Below are positions 8,634 to 18,363 of a DNA stretch of 57,055 nt, piece after piece. A program made the position numbers and the translations under genes. Numbering within the stretch: position 1 is the first letter of the stretch; each line of letters opens with the position of its first letter. This DNA is from JBNKFQ01 sp050289385 (lineage in GTDB: Bacteria > Pseudomonadota > Gammaproteobacteria > Pseudomonadales > Porticoccaceae): the NCBI GenBank assembly GCA_050289385.1, contig JBNKFQ010000286.1:1-57055 (forward strand), written 5' to 3'. The notes beneath the pieces were generated by a model that saw only the letters and a list, made by a program, of their open reading frames with translations, ran no database searches and was not told the DNA's origin.

Positions 8634-11600
8634 ATGAACAACAAAACCAGGGGTTCTGAAAACAGTTTGTTTTTCAGAAAAAAGTTTGCCTTCAGCATTG
8701 CTTCGGCAATTTCTCTTTGTACATCTTTATCTCTGTACGCTGACAAAAACGATATTTTCAGCGTAGAAATGAGTGATCAAACCATGCGCACTGCAGCCAT
8801 GGTACTTGCAGAGAAAACCGGCGTTCAAATTATTTTGGCCAAAGGGGTATCAGCCGATACACCGCTGCAAAATATAAAAGGTAACTTTGTGCTAAACAGT
8901 GCTTTGGACCAGCTACTTAGCGGTACCGGTCTAACCTATGAGTACAGCTCAAATGACATGCTAATTGTCAAAAAATCTGATGAAAATGGTGCAAAGAAAG
9001 CTGATGTCGACAAAAATCTTTCAATAGAAGAGGTTACCGTTACCGGATCAAGAATCAGCCGTACAAATTTTGACACACCGACTCCTGTACAATCTATTGA
9101 TCAAGCGGCAATAGAGCGATCAGGATTTAACAGTATTGGAGATATTTTAATACGCACGCCTGCTGTAGGTGTTGGCCTGGGGCCATCCAATGCACAATCA
9201 AACCCCGATGCGGGATCTGTTTTTGTTAATTTACGTGGTTTGGGAACAGATCGCACACTGACCTTGATCAATGGTCGGCGGCGGGTATCCGGCTCCAATT
9301 TATCCTCCGCAGTTGATTTGTCCACCATTCCAACTTCCATGATTGAAAAAGTGGAAATTATCACAGGTGGCGCATCGGCAGTTTATGGCGCAGATGCAGT
9401 TACCGGGGTGGTAAATATAAAATTAAAGGAAGATTTTGAAGGTCTTGAGTTAAGCACTCGCACCGGCCTATCTCAGGAAGGTGATACCGAATCCTATACT
9501 CTCGGTCTCGCTGGTGGAACTAAATTTGCCGATGACCGCGGCTCTATCAGCATGGGTGTTACTTACATTAAGGACAATCCCTTAATGTTCAGAGACCGCT
9601 CATATTCCAGAGTGAACCAGTCATCCTGGCCCAATCCGGCCAATACGGGTCCCAACGACGGTATTCCTGATAATTTTACGCTTTCTGACTGGCGAATTCC
9701 CGCAACTCATCCAGCTGGCACTTTTCTTATTAATGGTGATCGATATACGGTAGACCCGGGTTTGCGTCTGGTACAAAACGATGTCAGTTACGGTTTTCTC
9801 GCCCAGGGTGGGGATGGTTTTGATGGTGGACGCTGGAACCAGCTCAGAGTAGGCACAGAAACCGTTTCTGGCCTGGTAAGTATGAATTACGAATTACTCG
9901 ACAACGTAAATCTGTTTGCAGACGTGAACTTCGCAAATACCAAAACTCAAAGCCCCGCTCAACCAACCTTTGATTATGGCCTGTCAATTGCGAGAGAAAA
10001 CCCTTTTATTCCCGATGATCTTGGCGCCTTGATGGATGCCAATGGATTAACCGGTTTGTCGGTAGACAGAACTCATTATGACCACAATGCCGTCACCGAC
10101 AACTTTAAACGTGACACATATACCATTGTTGCCGGGCTCGACGGTGAGTTTGATAATGGGATGAATTGGGAATTTTTCTATCAATACGGCACTTACAACA
10201 CTATCAAACGACAAAAAACCCGAATAATTAACAGGTTTTTGGATGCTATTGATGTGATCGCTGACCCGGAAACGGGAGATCCGATTTGCCGCAGTGCCGA
10301 AGCCCGGGCCGCAGGTTGTGTGCCGTTGAATATTCTGGGGCAAGATGCGGCAACAGACGATGCACTTGCATATTTTCAACATGTACGGCTGGGAGATGTC
10401 AGAAATACGCAGAGTATTTCGGGCTTGAGTTTGACAGGTGACCTGTTTGACTTACCTGCTGGCTCCCTGTCCTTTGCCGTTGGTGGTGAATATCGCAAGG
10501 AAACCTTGTCTGCCCGTGATGATGGCTTGGCAGTTACCGGCCTTCTTGATCAGGTGTTTTCCGCAGGTTTCCAGCCAATAGATGCGGAGTTTGACGTTTA
10601 CGAAGCTTACGCAGAGGTGTTGGCCCCCATTTTGGTAGACAAGCCATTTGCCAAGGCACTGAATCTGGAGTTTGCAGTGCGTTTTTCAGATTACAGCACT
10701 ATAGGTGCAACAACAGCCTGGAAGGTCGGTGGCGACTGGTCACCAACTGAAAACCTTCGCTTCAGAACTACGCGGTCGCGAAGCGTAAGAGCTCCCAACC
10801 TCAATGAGCTCTTTAACCCCGGAATTTTGCTGGGGGCAGCATATACCGACCCCTGTGATGCGGTTAGGATTAATGACAATGCCAACCGGCTTGCCAATTG
10901 TCGTGCATTGGGTATTCCGGAAGGCTGGGTTGATCCCTCAGCAACATTCTCCGAATTGGAATACAAAGGCGGAAACCCTGCCCTTGAAGAGGAGACGTCT
11001 GATTCGTGGACAATTGGTGTTATCTACACGCCATCATTTATTGAGGGACTAAGTGTTTCTGTGGATTTTTGGGATATTACTATTGACGGCGCAATCAATG
11101 CTCTGCCAGGACAACAGACTGTCGACAAATGCGTTGATTCAGGATCACTTGATAATGCATTTTGCCCGCTAATTGATAGAGGAAGTGATTTCGCCATCGA
11201 TGTGGTCGATACAAGTGAAATCAATATCGGAGAGTTGTCTGCAAAAGGGTTTGATTTCCAGGCTGCGTACAATTTTGATATTGGCGCATTGCCAGGAGAT
11301 TTTCAGCTAACACTGAATGGCACTTATCTGGTTGAGCATGAAGAGCTTGTTGACGCACAGGATCCTTTGTCACTGCTTGTAAACGACGGCGAATTCAATA
11401 ACCCTGATTGGCGTATTAACCTGGGGTTAAGCTATAGGCAAGATGCAATGCTGGTCAATTGGTCCACCCGGTATATTGATCGATCGGTGGTTGACGCCCA
11501 GGCATCTCCCGAGTTTATTGATTACCCTTATGTTGCTTCTCGAATCTATCATGACGTAACTGTAAATTATGCGTTTGATAGCGGTTATGACTTAAGCTTG

Positions 11601-11726
11601 GGAATCAATAATGTATTTGACAGAGAACCACCTAACAATGCTTACACTTACCACGGCGCATTTTCGGCATCATTGTATGACAGCATTGGTCGATACTTCT
11701 TTGTTGGCGCCAAACTGAGATTCTGA
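8634..11726 (+). CDS. TonB-dependent outer-membrane receptor with signalling (STN) domain
   Basis: Outer-membrane transducer of 1030 aa. After a signal peptide (about residues 1-37) comes an STN domain (about 40-112), which in FecA-type receptors contacts the FecR protein in the periplasm. A TonB-box-like segment EEVTVTGSRI and a plug domain follow (LRGLGTDRTLTLINGRRR, GGASAVYGADAVTGVVNI), then a 22-strand-type barrel ending in phenylalanine. GAGG precedes the ATG. With the sigma/FecR pair upstream it forms a classic cell-surface signalling unit. The ligand (siderophore, glycan oligomer or other) cannot be told from sequence. Confidence 0.9.
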   Translation: MNNKTRGSENSLFFRKKFAFSIASAISLCTSLSLYADKNDIFSVEMSDQTMRTAAMVLAEKTGVQIILAKGVSADTPLQNIKGNFVLNSALDQLLSGTGLTYEYSSNDMLIVKKSDENGAKKADVDKNLSIEEVTVTGSRISRTNFDTPTPVQSIDQAAIERSGFNSIGDILIRTPAVGVGLGPSNAQSNPDAGSVFVNLRGLGTDRTLTLINGRRRVSGSNLSSAVDLSTIPTSMIEKVEIITGGASAVYGADAVTGVVNIKLKEDFEGLELSTRTGLSQEGDTESYTLGLAGGTKFADDRGSISMGVTYIKDNPLMFRDRSYSRVNQSSWPNPANTGPNDGIPDNFTLSDWRIPATHPAGTFLINGDRYTVDPGLRLVQNDVSYGFLAQGGDGFDGGRWNQLRVGTETVSGLVSMNYELLDNVNLFADVNFANTKTQSPAQPTFDYGLSIARENPFIPDDLGALMDANGLTGLSVDRTHYDHNAVTDNFKRDTYTIVAGLDGEFDNGMNWEFFYQYGTYNTIKRQKTRIINRFLDAIDVIADPETGDPICRSAEARAAGCVPLNILGQDAATDDALAYFQHVRLGDVRNTQSISGLSLTGDLFDLPAGSLSFAVGGEYRKETLSARDDGLAVTGLLDQVFSAGFQPIDAEFDVYEAYAEVLAPILVDKPFAKALNLEFAVRFSDYSTIGATTAWKVGGDWSPTENLRFRTTRSRSVRAPNLNELFNPGILLGAAYTDPCDAVRINDNANRLANCRALGIPEGWVDPSATFSELEYKGGNPALEEETSDSWTIGVIYTPSFIEGLSVSVDFWDITIDGAINALPGQQTVDKCVDSGSLDNAFCPLIDRGSDFAIDVVDTSEINIGELSAKGFDFQAAYNFDIGALPGDFQLTLNGTYLVEHEELVDAQDPLSLLVNDGEFNNPDWRINLGLSYRQDAMLVNWSTRYIDRSVVDAQASPEFIDYPYVASRIYHDVTVNYAFDSGYDLSLGINNVFDREPPNNAYTYHGAFSASLYDSIGRYFFVGAKLRF

Positions 11727-11751
11727 TTACTCTACACACAAAGCTGTAATC

Positions 11752-11783
11752 AAAAGGGCATGGTGAAAACCATGCCCTTTTTT
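11752..11783 (+). terminator. intrinsic terminator after the TonB receptor
   Basis: A perfect 11-bp stem (AAAGGGCATGG / CCATGCCCTTT), 6-nt loop and T run lie 26 bp after the receptor stop. The A run on the other side means it may also work for fabY on the opposite strand. Confidence 0.9.
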
Positions 11784-11833
11784 GTAAAAAATCAGCCGTT
11801 CTATAAATCAGTCGTCAATCAACAACCCCTGAA

Positions 11834-13732
11834 TCAAACCATATCCTTATATGGATTATCGTCAGACAACACCACTGGCTGCACATACCCGGGAATACTT
11901 ACCGTTTCACGACTGATCCTGATCGTTGCCTCATCAATAAGATCTTCGCCAAAACGATAGATCGGCGCCAACTCACAATGATCTGCCTGCAATTCGTATT
12001 TGGCCGCTTGCGCACGTGTTTGCTCACGGCGTTTCAGGTAATCCGCAAACTGACTGCCATAACGCTGCTCCAGCATGCGCTCTGTCACCTGGGGGGATAA
12101 AACGATACCGGTGGCGTTATTACCACCAAAACCCTTGGCATTAATAAACGAAACATCCATTGTTCCCGCACCGACATCAATATCCGTGGTAGAAATTCTG
12201 AGCCGCTCTCCGTAAACATCATCTGCAACTTTATCAATGGTTTTTATACCCGGAATAATTCCGTACCGAAACACGCCAAGGGTATTGAGTAACTGGTCAC
12301 CGCTGGCTGGCGCCATGGAGTGCCCAACATAAGACTTGATTGCCACGACCGGCCATTTTTCTATATCAAATGCCCGCGCCACCTGATCAAAGATGTGAGA
12401 TTCCGTTACCCTATTTTGCGGTGTGCTGGAACCATGTGCCTGAATAAAACTGCGATGCCGTATTGCCTCGTCACCAAGAATGGCACGAGCGGAAGCCACT
12501 GCCTTGGCAAGGGAAATATAGTTGCCCGCACCGGGGCTGGAAATGGATTTTTTTACACCATCGGCATTAACGAATACATCGGGAACGGCACCGTAAATAT
12601 CAGCCCCCAATTCCATGGCGAGCGCATCGTCCATCAAAACAATATATTGCGCCGATTCGCCCGCCGTAAAACCGCAGTTTTCACCAAAAGGACGACTGGT
12701 ACGGCGCGGGTCTGGTGTTTGAACGCCATCAATTTTGGCCAAACCTTCTTCAGTCGCCAACGCGCCCATCATGGTAAAGCCTTCCAGCAATTCCGCATTC
12801 ATGGGTGACTCGGCATTTCCCACCATTGCCACCCGGCGGCGGCCAGCGCGAATATCATCTACCGCCGCCCGCAAATTATAGAGAAAGCTGGCACAGGCAC
12901 CCGCTACAGATTCGGTATGGCCAACATTGCCCAATACATAGGCATTTACAAAATCGGCTGGCATGCTATTGAGCGCCATGGGTATCTGCTTGGACGTAGG
13001 GCGTTCACCTTTAAATCGATTCACCAATACCCCGCCCCAACCTTCCGGGTGGAGCTGACCCAATGCACTGCTGGCGTAAACACCAATCTCATCAGGATGG
13101 ACCGCAGCGCAAATGGTGTCCCAGTCAATTCCGATTGATCGAACCGCGTCGGTAGCCCCGTAAACGGCCAATTGCAAACCACGGGGCTGAAAGCGCGAGT
13201 TGTAAAGGCTGGCTGGCTCAAATCCGGTTGGCAACTGCCCGGCAGACTTCACCGGAATACTGCGAACATTTGGTACCAGCCCCTCAGCACTGCCGGCAAT
13301 TTCAACGCGCACCTTGCCTTCTTCGAGCTCGGTCACTACCCAATCCGTCGGCAATGTCGGCGGCAAACTGCGGCGACGCGTGACAAACTTGAGCGCCTCT
13401 CCGGTAGCTTCCAGCCGCAGAAAGTTATTACAGGGTGCGGCATCCGGATCAAAGTGGTTGCTTTCAATACGACGAATCAGCGTGCCATCGAGCACGGCCT
13501 GGCGATATGTGTCCGCCACCTGTTCCGCGCTACATGCATTGCCATCTTTATCGACATATTGATTATTTTCCCAAGTGACCAGATTCATCAGACAAGCCAG
13601 TCCGGTCAAGGTATGGCGCTGCTCGTCAATAGATAATGACTCCAGAACCGTGCGCCGGTATGCCTGGTGAAACGAACCTCGCCCGGCAGGATTGATACCA
13701 CCAAATCCAGTAATTACAGGTAGTGCGGTCAT
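11834..13732 (-). CDS. fabY: beta-ketoacyl-ACP synthase FabY
   Basis: Long (632 aa) condensing enzyme that matches the FabY class of Pseudomonas. FabY starts fatty acid synthesis by condensing acetyl-CoA with malonyl-ACP, in place of FabH. The catalytic triad is readable: Cys280 in AGACASFLYNL, His433 in QAHGSSTPQN and His471 in YVGHSMAPASG. This Cys-His-His set is the FabB/FabF pattern, not the Cys-His-Asn of FabH. The N-terminal 200 residues are specific to the long class. AGAGAG precedes the ATG. It is divergent from a GlxA-type regulator across a 250-bp region full of heptamer repeats. Confidence 0.88.
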   Translation of the reverse strand: MTALPVITGFGGINPAGRGSFHQAYRRTVLESLSIDEQRHTLTGLACLMNLVTWENNQYVDKDGNACSAEQVADTYRQAVLDGTLIRRIESNHFDPDAAPCNNFLRLEATGEALKFVTRRRSLPPTLPTDWVVTELEEGKVRVEIAGSAEGLVPNVRSIPVKSAGQLPTGFEPASLYNSRFQPRGLQLAVYGATDAVRSIGIDWDTICAAVHPDEIGVYASSALGQLHPEGWGGVLVNRFKGERPTSKQIPMALNSMPADFVNAYVLGNVGHTESVAGACASFLYNLRAAVDDIRAGRRRVAMVGNAESPMNAELLEGFTMMGALATEEGLAKIDGVQTPDPRRTSRPFGENCGFTAGESAQYIVLMDDALAMELGADIYGAVPDVFVNADGVKKSISSPGAGNYISLAKAVASARAILGDEAIRHRSFIQAHGSSTPQNRVTESHIFDQVARAFDIEKWPVVAIKSYVGHSMAPASGDQLLNTLGVFRYGIIPGIKTIDKVADDVYGERLRISTTDIDVGAGTMDVSFINAKGFGGNNATGIVLSPQVTERMLEQRYGSQFADYLKRREQTRAQAAKYELQADHCELAPIYRFGEDLIDEATIRISRETVSIPGYVQPVVLSDDNPYKDMV

Positions 13733-13752
13733 ATTGACTCTCTCTGGTTATA

Positions 13753-13951
13753 TGTTCGATGTTCGACGTTCGACGAAAAAGCCGAACGAAGCGATGATGC
13801 GAACTGTTTGCTTGCCGCTGATTGTATTGAGACTCTACCAATTGATTAAAGGTTATTTCAGACATATAGTAGGCCAAACTGGCCACAATCAGCGGCACTG
13901 GCCTTAACGTCGAGCGTCGAGCGTCGAACGTCGAACGTCGAACGTCGAACA
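13753..13951. repeat. palindromic heptamer element in fabY-regulator intergenic region
   Basis: The left arm holds TGTTCGA/CGTTCGA heptamers (13753-13775). The right arm holds about six head-to-tail CGTCGAG/CGTCGAA heptamers (13907-13951), the reverse complement of the left arm. Nested inside is an 11-bp inverted repeat, CCGCTGATTGT with ACAATCAGCGG. The left arm continues into ACGAAAAA, as does the repeat at 6-42. An inner TTAAGGCCAGTGCC segment resembles part of the element at 4465-4581. It occupies most of the divergent promoter region and could be a mobile non-coding repeat or a structured operator. Confidence 0.6.
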
Positions 13952-13985
13952 ACCATTGTGCTTTTACTACCAGGAGAGTTTCGAC

Positions 13986-15038
13986 ATGTCACCTCAGGCA
14001 CCCTTTAAAGTCGCCGTGCTTCTGTGCGACAAATTGCTCGCCACCAGCGCTACCATGCCCATCGAAATGTTGCGCACAGCGCAAGCTGCTGCCCAGGGCG
14101 CAAATCGACACGCGCGAGGCATTGAAATACGTGCACTCGCGAGCAAGGGTGAGTCCGTGCAATCAGCGGCAGGTTTTGTGCTGCAACCGGACGGCGCGCC
14201 GGGTATGGAGGAACATTATGACCTGATCCATATTCCGGGGTTGTGGCGCAGTCCACGACATGCCCTGCGCAAACATCAGGATTATCTACCCTGGTTGAGG
14301 GCCCAGGCTGAACGGGGCACACAGATTACATCGGTGGGCACCGGCTGTTGCCTGTTGGCAGAAGCAGGGTTGCTCGATGACAAACCCGCAACCACCCATT
14401 GGCATTATTTTGATCGTTTTCAAAAGGACTACCCACAAGTACATCTCAAACGTCAATATTTTCTTACCCAGGCAGGCAACCTCTATTGCGCTGCCAGTAT
14501 CAATGCGCTGGGAGAACTGATGGTGCATATGATTCATCGTCTGTACGGCAGCGTTATCGCCACCCATGTGGCGCGCAACTTCTTTCATGAAATTCGCAAC
14601 CTGAACGAACCCGTGGGTTATCTGGCAGACCGCGTTCAATACCACCCGGATGAGCAAGTTGCGCAGGCGCAGATCTCCTTGCAAGACAATTTCGGCAAAC
14701 CGATACGAATTGGCGAACTGGCCGATCAACTGGGTATGAGCGTACGCACCCTGAACCGGCGCTTTAAGGCCGCGCTGGGCAAATCTCCCTTGCAATACCT
14801 GCAGGAAATCAGGCTGGAAAACGCCCGTGAATTATTGCAAAAAGCCAACTTGTCGGTGGCCGAAGTCGCCGCACGAGTGGGCTATCAGGACACCGGCGCG
14901 TTCAGCAAGTTGTTCAGCGCCCGCTATCACACATCGCCCACACAGTACCGGGAGACGGTGCGAGCCAAATTATTTAATCCGGGCAAAACCCTGTTACCCA
15001 ACGCGGGCATTGTTGTTGCGACAAACAAACGGATTTAG
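13986..15038 (+). CDS. GlxA-family transcriptional regulator (DJ-1/PfpI domain plus AraC-type HTH)
   Basis: About 350 aa. Residues 1-200 form a DJ-1/PfpI-like amidotransferase fold (FKVAVLLCDKLL, nucleophile-elbow-like GTGCCLLAEAG). Residues 240-340 are an AraC HTH pair (IGELADQLGMSVRTLNRRFKAALG, then VAEVAARVGYQDTGAFSKLFSARYH). The ATG at 13986 follows AGGAG. Its stop codon TAG is formed at the left end of the inserted MITE: without the element the frame would run four codons further and overlap the end of pdxH. Regulation of the divergent fabY is possible but only inferred from position. Confidence 0.85.
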   Translation: MSPQAPFKVAVLLCDKLLATSATMPIEMLRTAQAAAQGANRHARGIEIRALASKGESVQSAAGFVLQPDGAPGMEEHYDLIHIPGLWRSPRHALRKHQDYLPWLRAQAERGTQITSVGTGCCLLAEAGLLDDKPATTHWHYFDRFQKDYPQVHLKRQYFLTQAGNLYCAASINALGELMVHMIHRLYGSVIATHVARNFFHEIRNLNEPVGYLADRVQYHPDEQVAQAQISLQDNFGKPIRIGELADQLGMSVRTLNRRFKAALGKSPLQYLQEIRLENARELLQKANLSVAEVAARVGYQDTGAFSKLFSARYHTSPTQYRETVRAKLFNPGKTLLPNAGIVVATNKRI

Positions 15039-15319
15039 GGCCTGTTAACACTAACTGGGTTATCGCTGTTGTGTCTAAAAATTCGCCAATCGAGGCACGA
15101 GGAGAGTGGTTTGGTTACTCCAAATGAGCGACGAGAAACGAAGAGTGGCGGACTTTTAGCCACAACCCCATCCGTTATAAGAAAAAGGGGCTGGGGCCAT
15201 TTTTGCACCCAGCTTTGTTGTCAGTCGCTTATTTAGAGTGACTAAACTGCACTCCTTCCGCCTCGCTGGATACAAAAATGGCCTCCAGCAGCGATAATCC
15301 AATTAGTGTTAACAGGCCC
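15038..15319. mobile_element. MITE, 282 bp, with 31-bp terminal inverted repeats
   Basis: The ends read GGGCCTGTTAACACTAA inward on both strands and match for about 31 bp with two mismatches. TA flanks both ends (15036-15037 and 15320-15321), consistent with a TA target duplication. The element has no coding capacity. A second, truncated copy of its left half is at 50005-50125. It sits exactly between two convergent genes and provides the G of both TAG stop codons. Transposases of IS630 or IS5 type duplicate TA and could have mobilised it; the family is not determined. Confidence 0.8.
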
Positions 15320-15957
15320 TATGGCGCCAACTGATCGATCGACCATTCACTGTTGTCCTGCAACTGGTAAAAAAATCGATCGTGCAAGCGGTGCTGGCCA
15401 CCCTGCCAAAACTCAAACTCCGTGGGTACAACGCGAAAGCCACCCCAAAAATCCGGTACCGGGACCTTGCCTTTGGCAAACTTGTCCTTCAAACGACCAA
15501 ACTCTGCTTCCAGAATTTGTCGAGAGCTGATGCGGCTGCTCTGGCGCGACGCCCAAGCCGCAAGCTGGCTTTCGCGGGGTCGTGTCAGGAAGTATTTCAG
15601 CACCTGGGCCTTGCCCAGTTTTTCTGCCTTGCCGGAGACAATCACCTGACGATCAAGCTGTAACCAGGGAAAGTGCAAGCAGACTTGCGGATTGTGTTCT
15701 ATTTCCCTGGCTTTACGGCTGCCAAGATTGGTGTAAAACACAAATCCCTGCCGGTCAAAATCCTTGAGCAATACAATGCGCTGCCAGGGCCGCCCGTTTT
15801 CGCCAACCGTTGCCACGCACATCGCGGTTGGGTCCTGAATTTGGTATTTCAACGCCTCTTCAAGCCAGAGCCTGAACTGCTTGAATGGCTCGTCGGCCAG
15901 ACTTTCTCTGGTCAGGCGGCCAAAATCGTATTCTCGACGTTCGTTTTCAAGTGTCAT
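15319..15957 (-). CDS. pdxH: pyridoxamine/pyridoxine 5'-phosphate oxidase
   Basis: FMN enzyme that oxidises PNP or PMP to pyridoxal phosphate. The family core is clear: RIVLLKDFDRQGFVFYTN, REIEHNPQVCLHFPW, and the C-terminal signature FEFWQGGQHRLHDR followed by the usual WSIDQLAP ending. At 212 aa it is full length, with AGGGGA before the ATG. The last base of its stop codon (TAG) comes from the MITE; without the insertion the stop would be TAA, so the protein is unaffected. Confidence 0.96.
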   Translation of the reverse strand: MTLENERREYDFGRLTRESLADEPFKQFRLWLEEALKYQIQDPTAMCVATVGENGRPWQRIVLLKDFDRQGFVFYTNLGSRKAREIEHNPQVCLHFPWLQLDRQVIVSGKAEKLGKAQVLKYFLTRPRESQLAAWASRQSSRISSRQILEAEFGRLKDKFAKGKVPVPDFWGGFRVVPTEFEFWQGGQHRLHDRFFYQLQDNSEWSIDQLAP

Positions 15958-16145
15958 ATATGCATTCCCCTGTCCGGTTTCGCATTTTACGAGCCCAGGC
16001 CACCCACAGTCACGGTTTTACTTCCCCAAGTGGCCTGGAATGTGGACAATGGGCGCTACGTTAAAGTGTCTGTCGAGCTTGAGTGTTCATCTCAGGCGAA
16101 TGGAAATCGGCTTTTGGTTTTACACACGGCTAACTTTCGCGCAAC

Positions 16146-18287
16146 ATGAACATCAGGCTTATGGCTTTACAGATATCATCCTTTTCTCTTTCCGCTGTTG
16201 CCAGCACCCTGCTGGCGACTTTCGCAACCCTGCTTGTTAGCAACGCAATTGTTAGAATTGCACATGCCGACACCGTCGACTACATGACAGAAAAAGACCT
16301 GGTGTCAGAGCTGGCAATGGTTAACGGTCCGGCGCGCATGACACAACCGGTAACCGTGGCCCCCTCCAGCGTTACCATTATCGACCGGGAGATCATTGAG
16401 CTTACCGGGGCGCAAACCTGGGCCGATGTGTTTCGATTGGTACCCGGTATACAGCCGTACTCTATTAACGGTAATCGCCATGGTATTAGCTATCACGGCC
16501 TCGGCCGTGAGTTTCCCAACCACATGGAAGTCATGGTGGACGGACGCTCAGTATACGACCCCCTGTTCGCCAGTGTTGAATGGAGTGGGCTCGGTATTGA
16601 TCTGCGTGATATTGACTATATCGAAATAGTGCGTGGCCCCAATGCTCCCAGCTATGGATCAAATGCCTTTTTGGGCGCCATCAACATCATCACCCGCCAG
16701 CCGGTGCAAGACCGCGGCGTTGCACTGCGTACAACATATGGTTCTCTGAATACCCAAAACGGCTCTCTGCGCTACAACAATGCGTGGGGAGATCTCAATT
16801 ATCGAATATCGGCAGGCTACCGTCACAATGACGGGTTTCCCGCAGTAGAAGCCGGCCCTATGGATGACGGGCAAGAACTTTTCCAGACAGAATTTCGCGG
16901 TACGTACACACCCAATGCCAATGACAATGTCGAACTGCATTTCGGCTACACCCGATATCAAGACGGATATGGCGATCCGGATCATCCCGATGAGTACACA
17001 CCCGCCAACTTTAATACCGGATACCAGTCTATCAAGTGGCAGCGTAACCTCACACAAAGCAGCAACTTGCAACTTTACGTGTATCACTACGGTCTGAGGG
17101 GTGAAAATAATGTGCCGTTAGGCCAGTTATCAGAGTTAATGTCTGCTGAACTCGACATTGAAACGGATGCAGCATTGGACATTCTCAACGATCTCGGCGT
17201 ATCTGACGGGTTCATTACTCACGGTTTCCGTGAAGTTTTTTCAGAACGCCTGGACCTGGAACTGGAGCACAGTGTCACTATCAGCCCGGAATTGCGTGGT
17301 ACCTGGGGCCTGGGAATCAGAGACGAAGCGATCAACGCGGAAGCCCTGCTGAACACCTTTGATCGTCTTGATCAGATGAACTACCGCCTGTTTGGCCATC
17401 TGGAATGGCGCCCCAATCCTCACTGGGCCTTTAACACCGGCGCAATGATAGAAAAAAACGGCTTGGTGGACGTTATTTCTTCACCACGAATTGCGGTCAA
17501 TTATCTCTTTAATAACAACCACAGTGTGAGGTTTACACTGGCTCGGGGCAATCGCTCTCCATCGTTACTGGAAGCTTCCGAATTTCATCTGGATCAACAC
17601 GACAGCTTGATATTGAACGCCATTCGCCGCACCGCGCCCGGATTGTCTCAGGAAAAACTCGACAGCTACGAATTCGGTTACGTAGTCAATATCCCGCAGC
17701 GAGGCATCTCCCTGGATATTCGCGCCTACCACGAAAGTATTCGTGACGGTTATGAAGAGTATCAAGAAGTAGTTACCGAATCGCCTTTCTTTGCGGACCT
17801 GCTGGTACTGCAGGACAATCGCGTAGCCGTTCGTGAAAATATCGCTGACTGGACCATGAAGGGTGTGGAACTGCAGTTGCGTTATCAGCCAAATGCCAGC
17901 ACGCTGGTAATGGGTTACCTCGCCCATAACAGCCTGAGGGGAACCGTCTTCAGAAACCGCCACTCATCAGCTGACCCCTTTTCAATTGACAACAGCGCGC
18001 CCGACAATACGGGCGGCTTATTGATAAGCCATCGGCTCTACGAAAACTTAACATCCAGTATGACCATGTTATATGAAGACAAAGTACGCTGGCGAGATAG
18101 CGGCAAGCAGCTTCTTGATTCTGTAACACGTATTGATGCACGCATAGGCTATGACTTTTCGATAGGAAAAACTCGTGGCACGGTCGCACTGGTAGGTCAA
18201 AACATTGGCCAAACCTACGCGGATTATCATATCAACAACCGCTTTGCTTCACGTTACTACTTGCAACTTGAGCTGGAACTGCCATAG
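16146..18287 (+). CDS. TonB-dependent receptor (sensory type)
   Basis: Outer-membrane receptor of 713 aa with a signal peptide (about residues 1-42) and a plug domain (VTIIDREIIELTGAQTWADVF, EIVRGPNAPSYGSNAFLGAINII), then a barrel. No STN domain is present. The C-terminus ends LQLELELP, without the usual terminal aromatic residue. It is 76 bp upstream of a periplasmic binding protein gene that overlaps a hybrid histidine kinase gene, so the receptor probably brings a ligand into the periplasm for detection. The plug resembles smaller receptors such as those for vitamins or metals. No riboswitch is visible upstream. Confidence 0.85.
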   Translation: MNIRLMALQISSFSLSAVASTLLATFATLLVSNAIVRIAHADTVDYMTEKDLVSELAMVNGPARMTQPVTVAPSSVTIIDREIIELTGAQTWADVFRLVPGIQPYSINGNRHGISYHGLGREFPNHMEVMVDGRSVYDPLFASVEWSGLGIDLRDIDYIEIVRGPNAPSYGSNAFLGAINIITRQPVQDRGVALRTTYGSLNTQNGSLRYNNAWGDLNYRISAGYRHNDGFPAVEAGPMDDGQELFQTEFRGTYTPNANDNVELHFGYTRYQDGYGDPDHPDEYTPANFNTGYQSIKWQRNLTQSSNLQLYVYHYGLRGENNVPLGQLSELMSAELDIETDAALDILNDLGVSDGFITHGFREVFSERLDLELEHSVTISPELRGTWGLGIRDEAINAEALLNTFDRLDQMNYRLFGHLEWRPNPHWAFNTGAMIEKNGLVDVISSPRIAVNYLFNNNHSVRFTLARGNRSPSLLEASEFHLDQHDSLILNAIRRTAPGLSQEKLDSYEFGYVVNIPQRGISLDIRAYHESIRDGYEEYQEVVTESPFFADLLVLQDNRVAVRENIADWTMKGVELQLRYQPNASTLVMGYLAHNSLRGTVFRNRHSSADPFSIDNSAPDNTGGLLISHRLYENLTSSMTMLYEDKVRWRDSGKQLLDSVTRIDARIGYDFSIGKTRGTVALVGQNIGQTYADYHINNRFASRYYLQLELELP

Positions 18288-18363
18288 GGAGGGTCGGTGC
18301 TGAACAAGCTATGCTCGCTTAGACAGTATATACTTTGCTGCTTTTGCCGCCGTAACGGAAAAC

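Noticed and set aside
15958..16145. Possible cobalamin riboswitch before the TonB receptor
   Set aside because: The B12-box consensus is absent and the space is short. The receptor cannot be linked to cobalamin.
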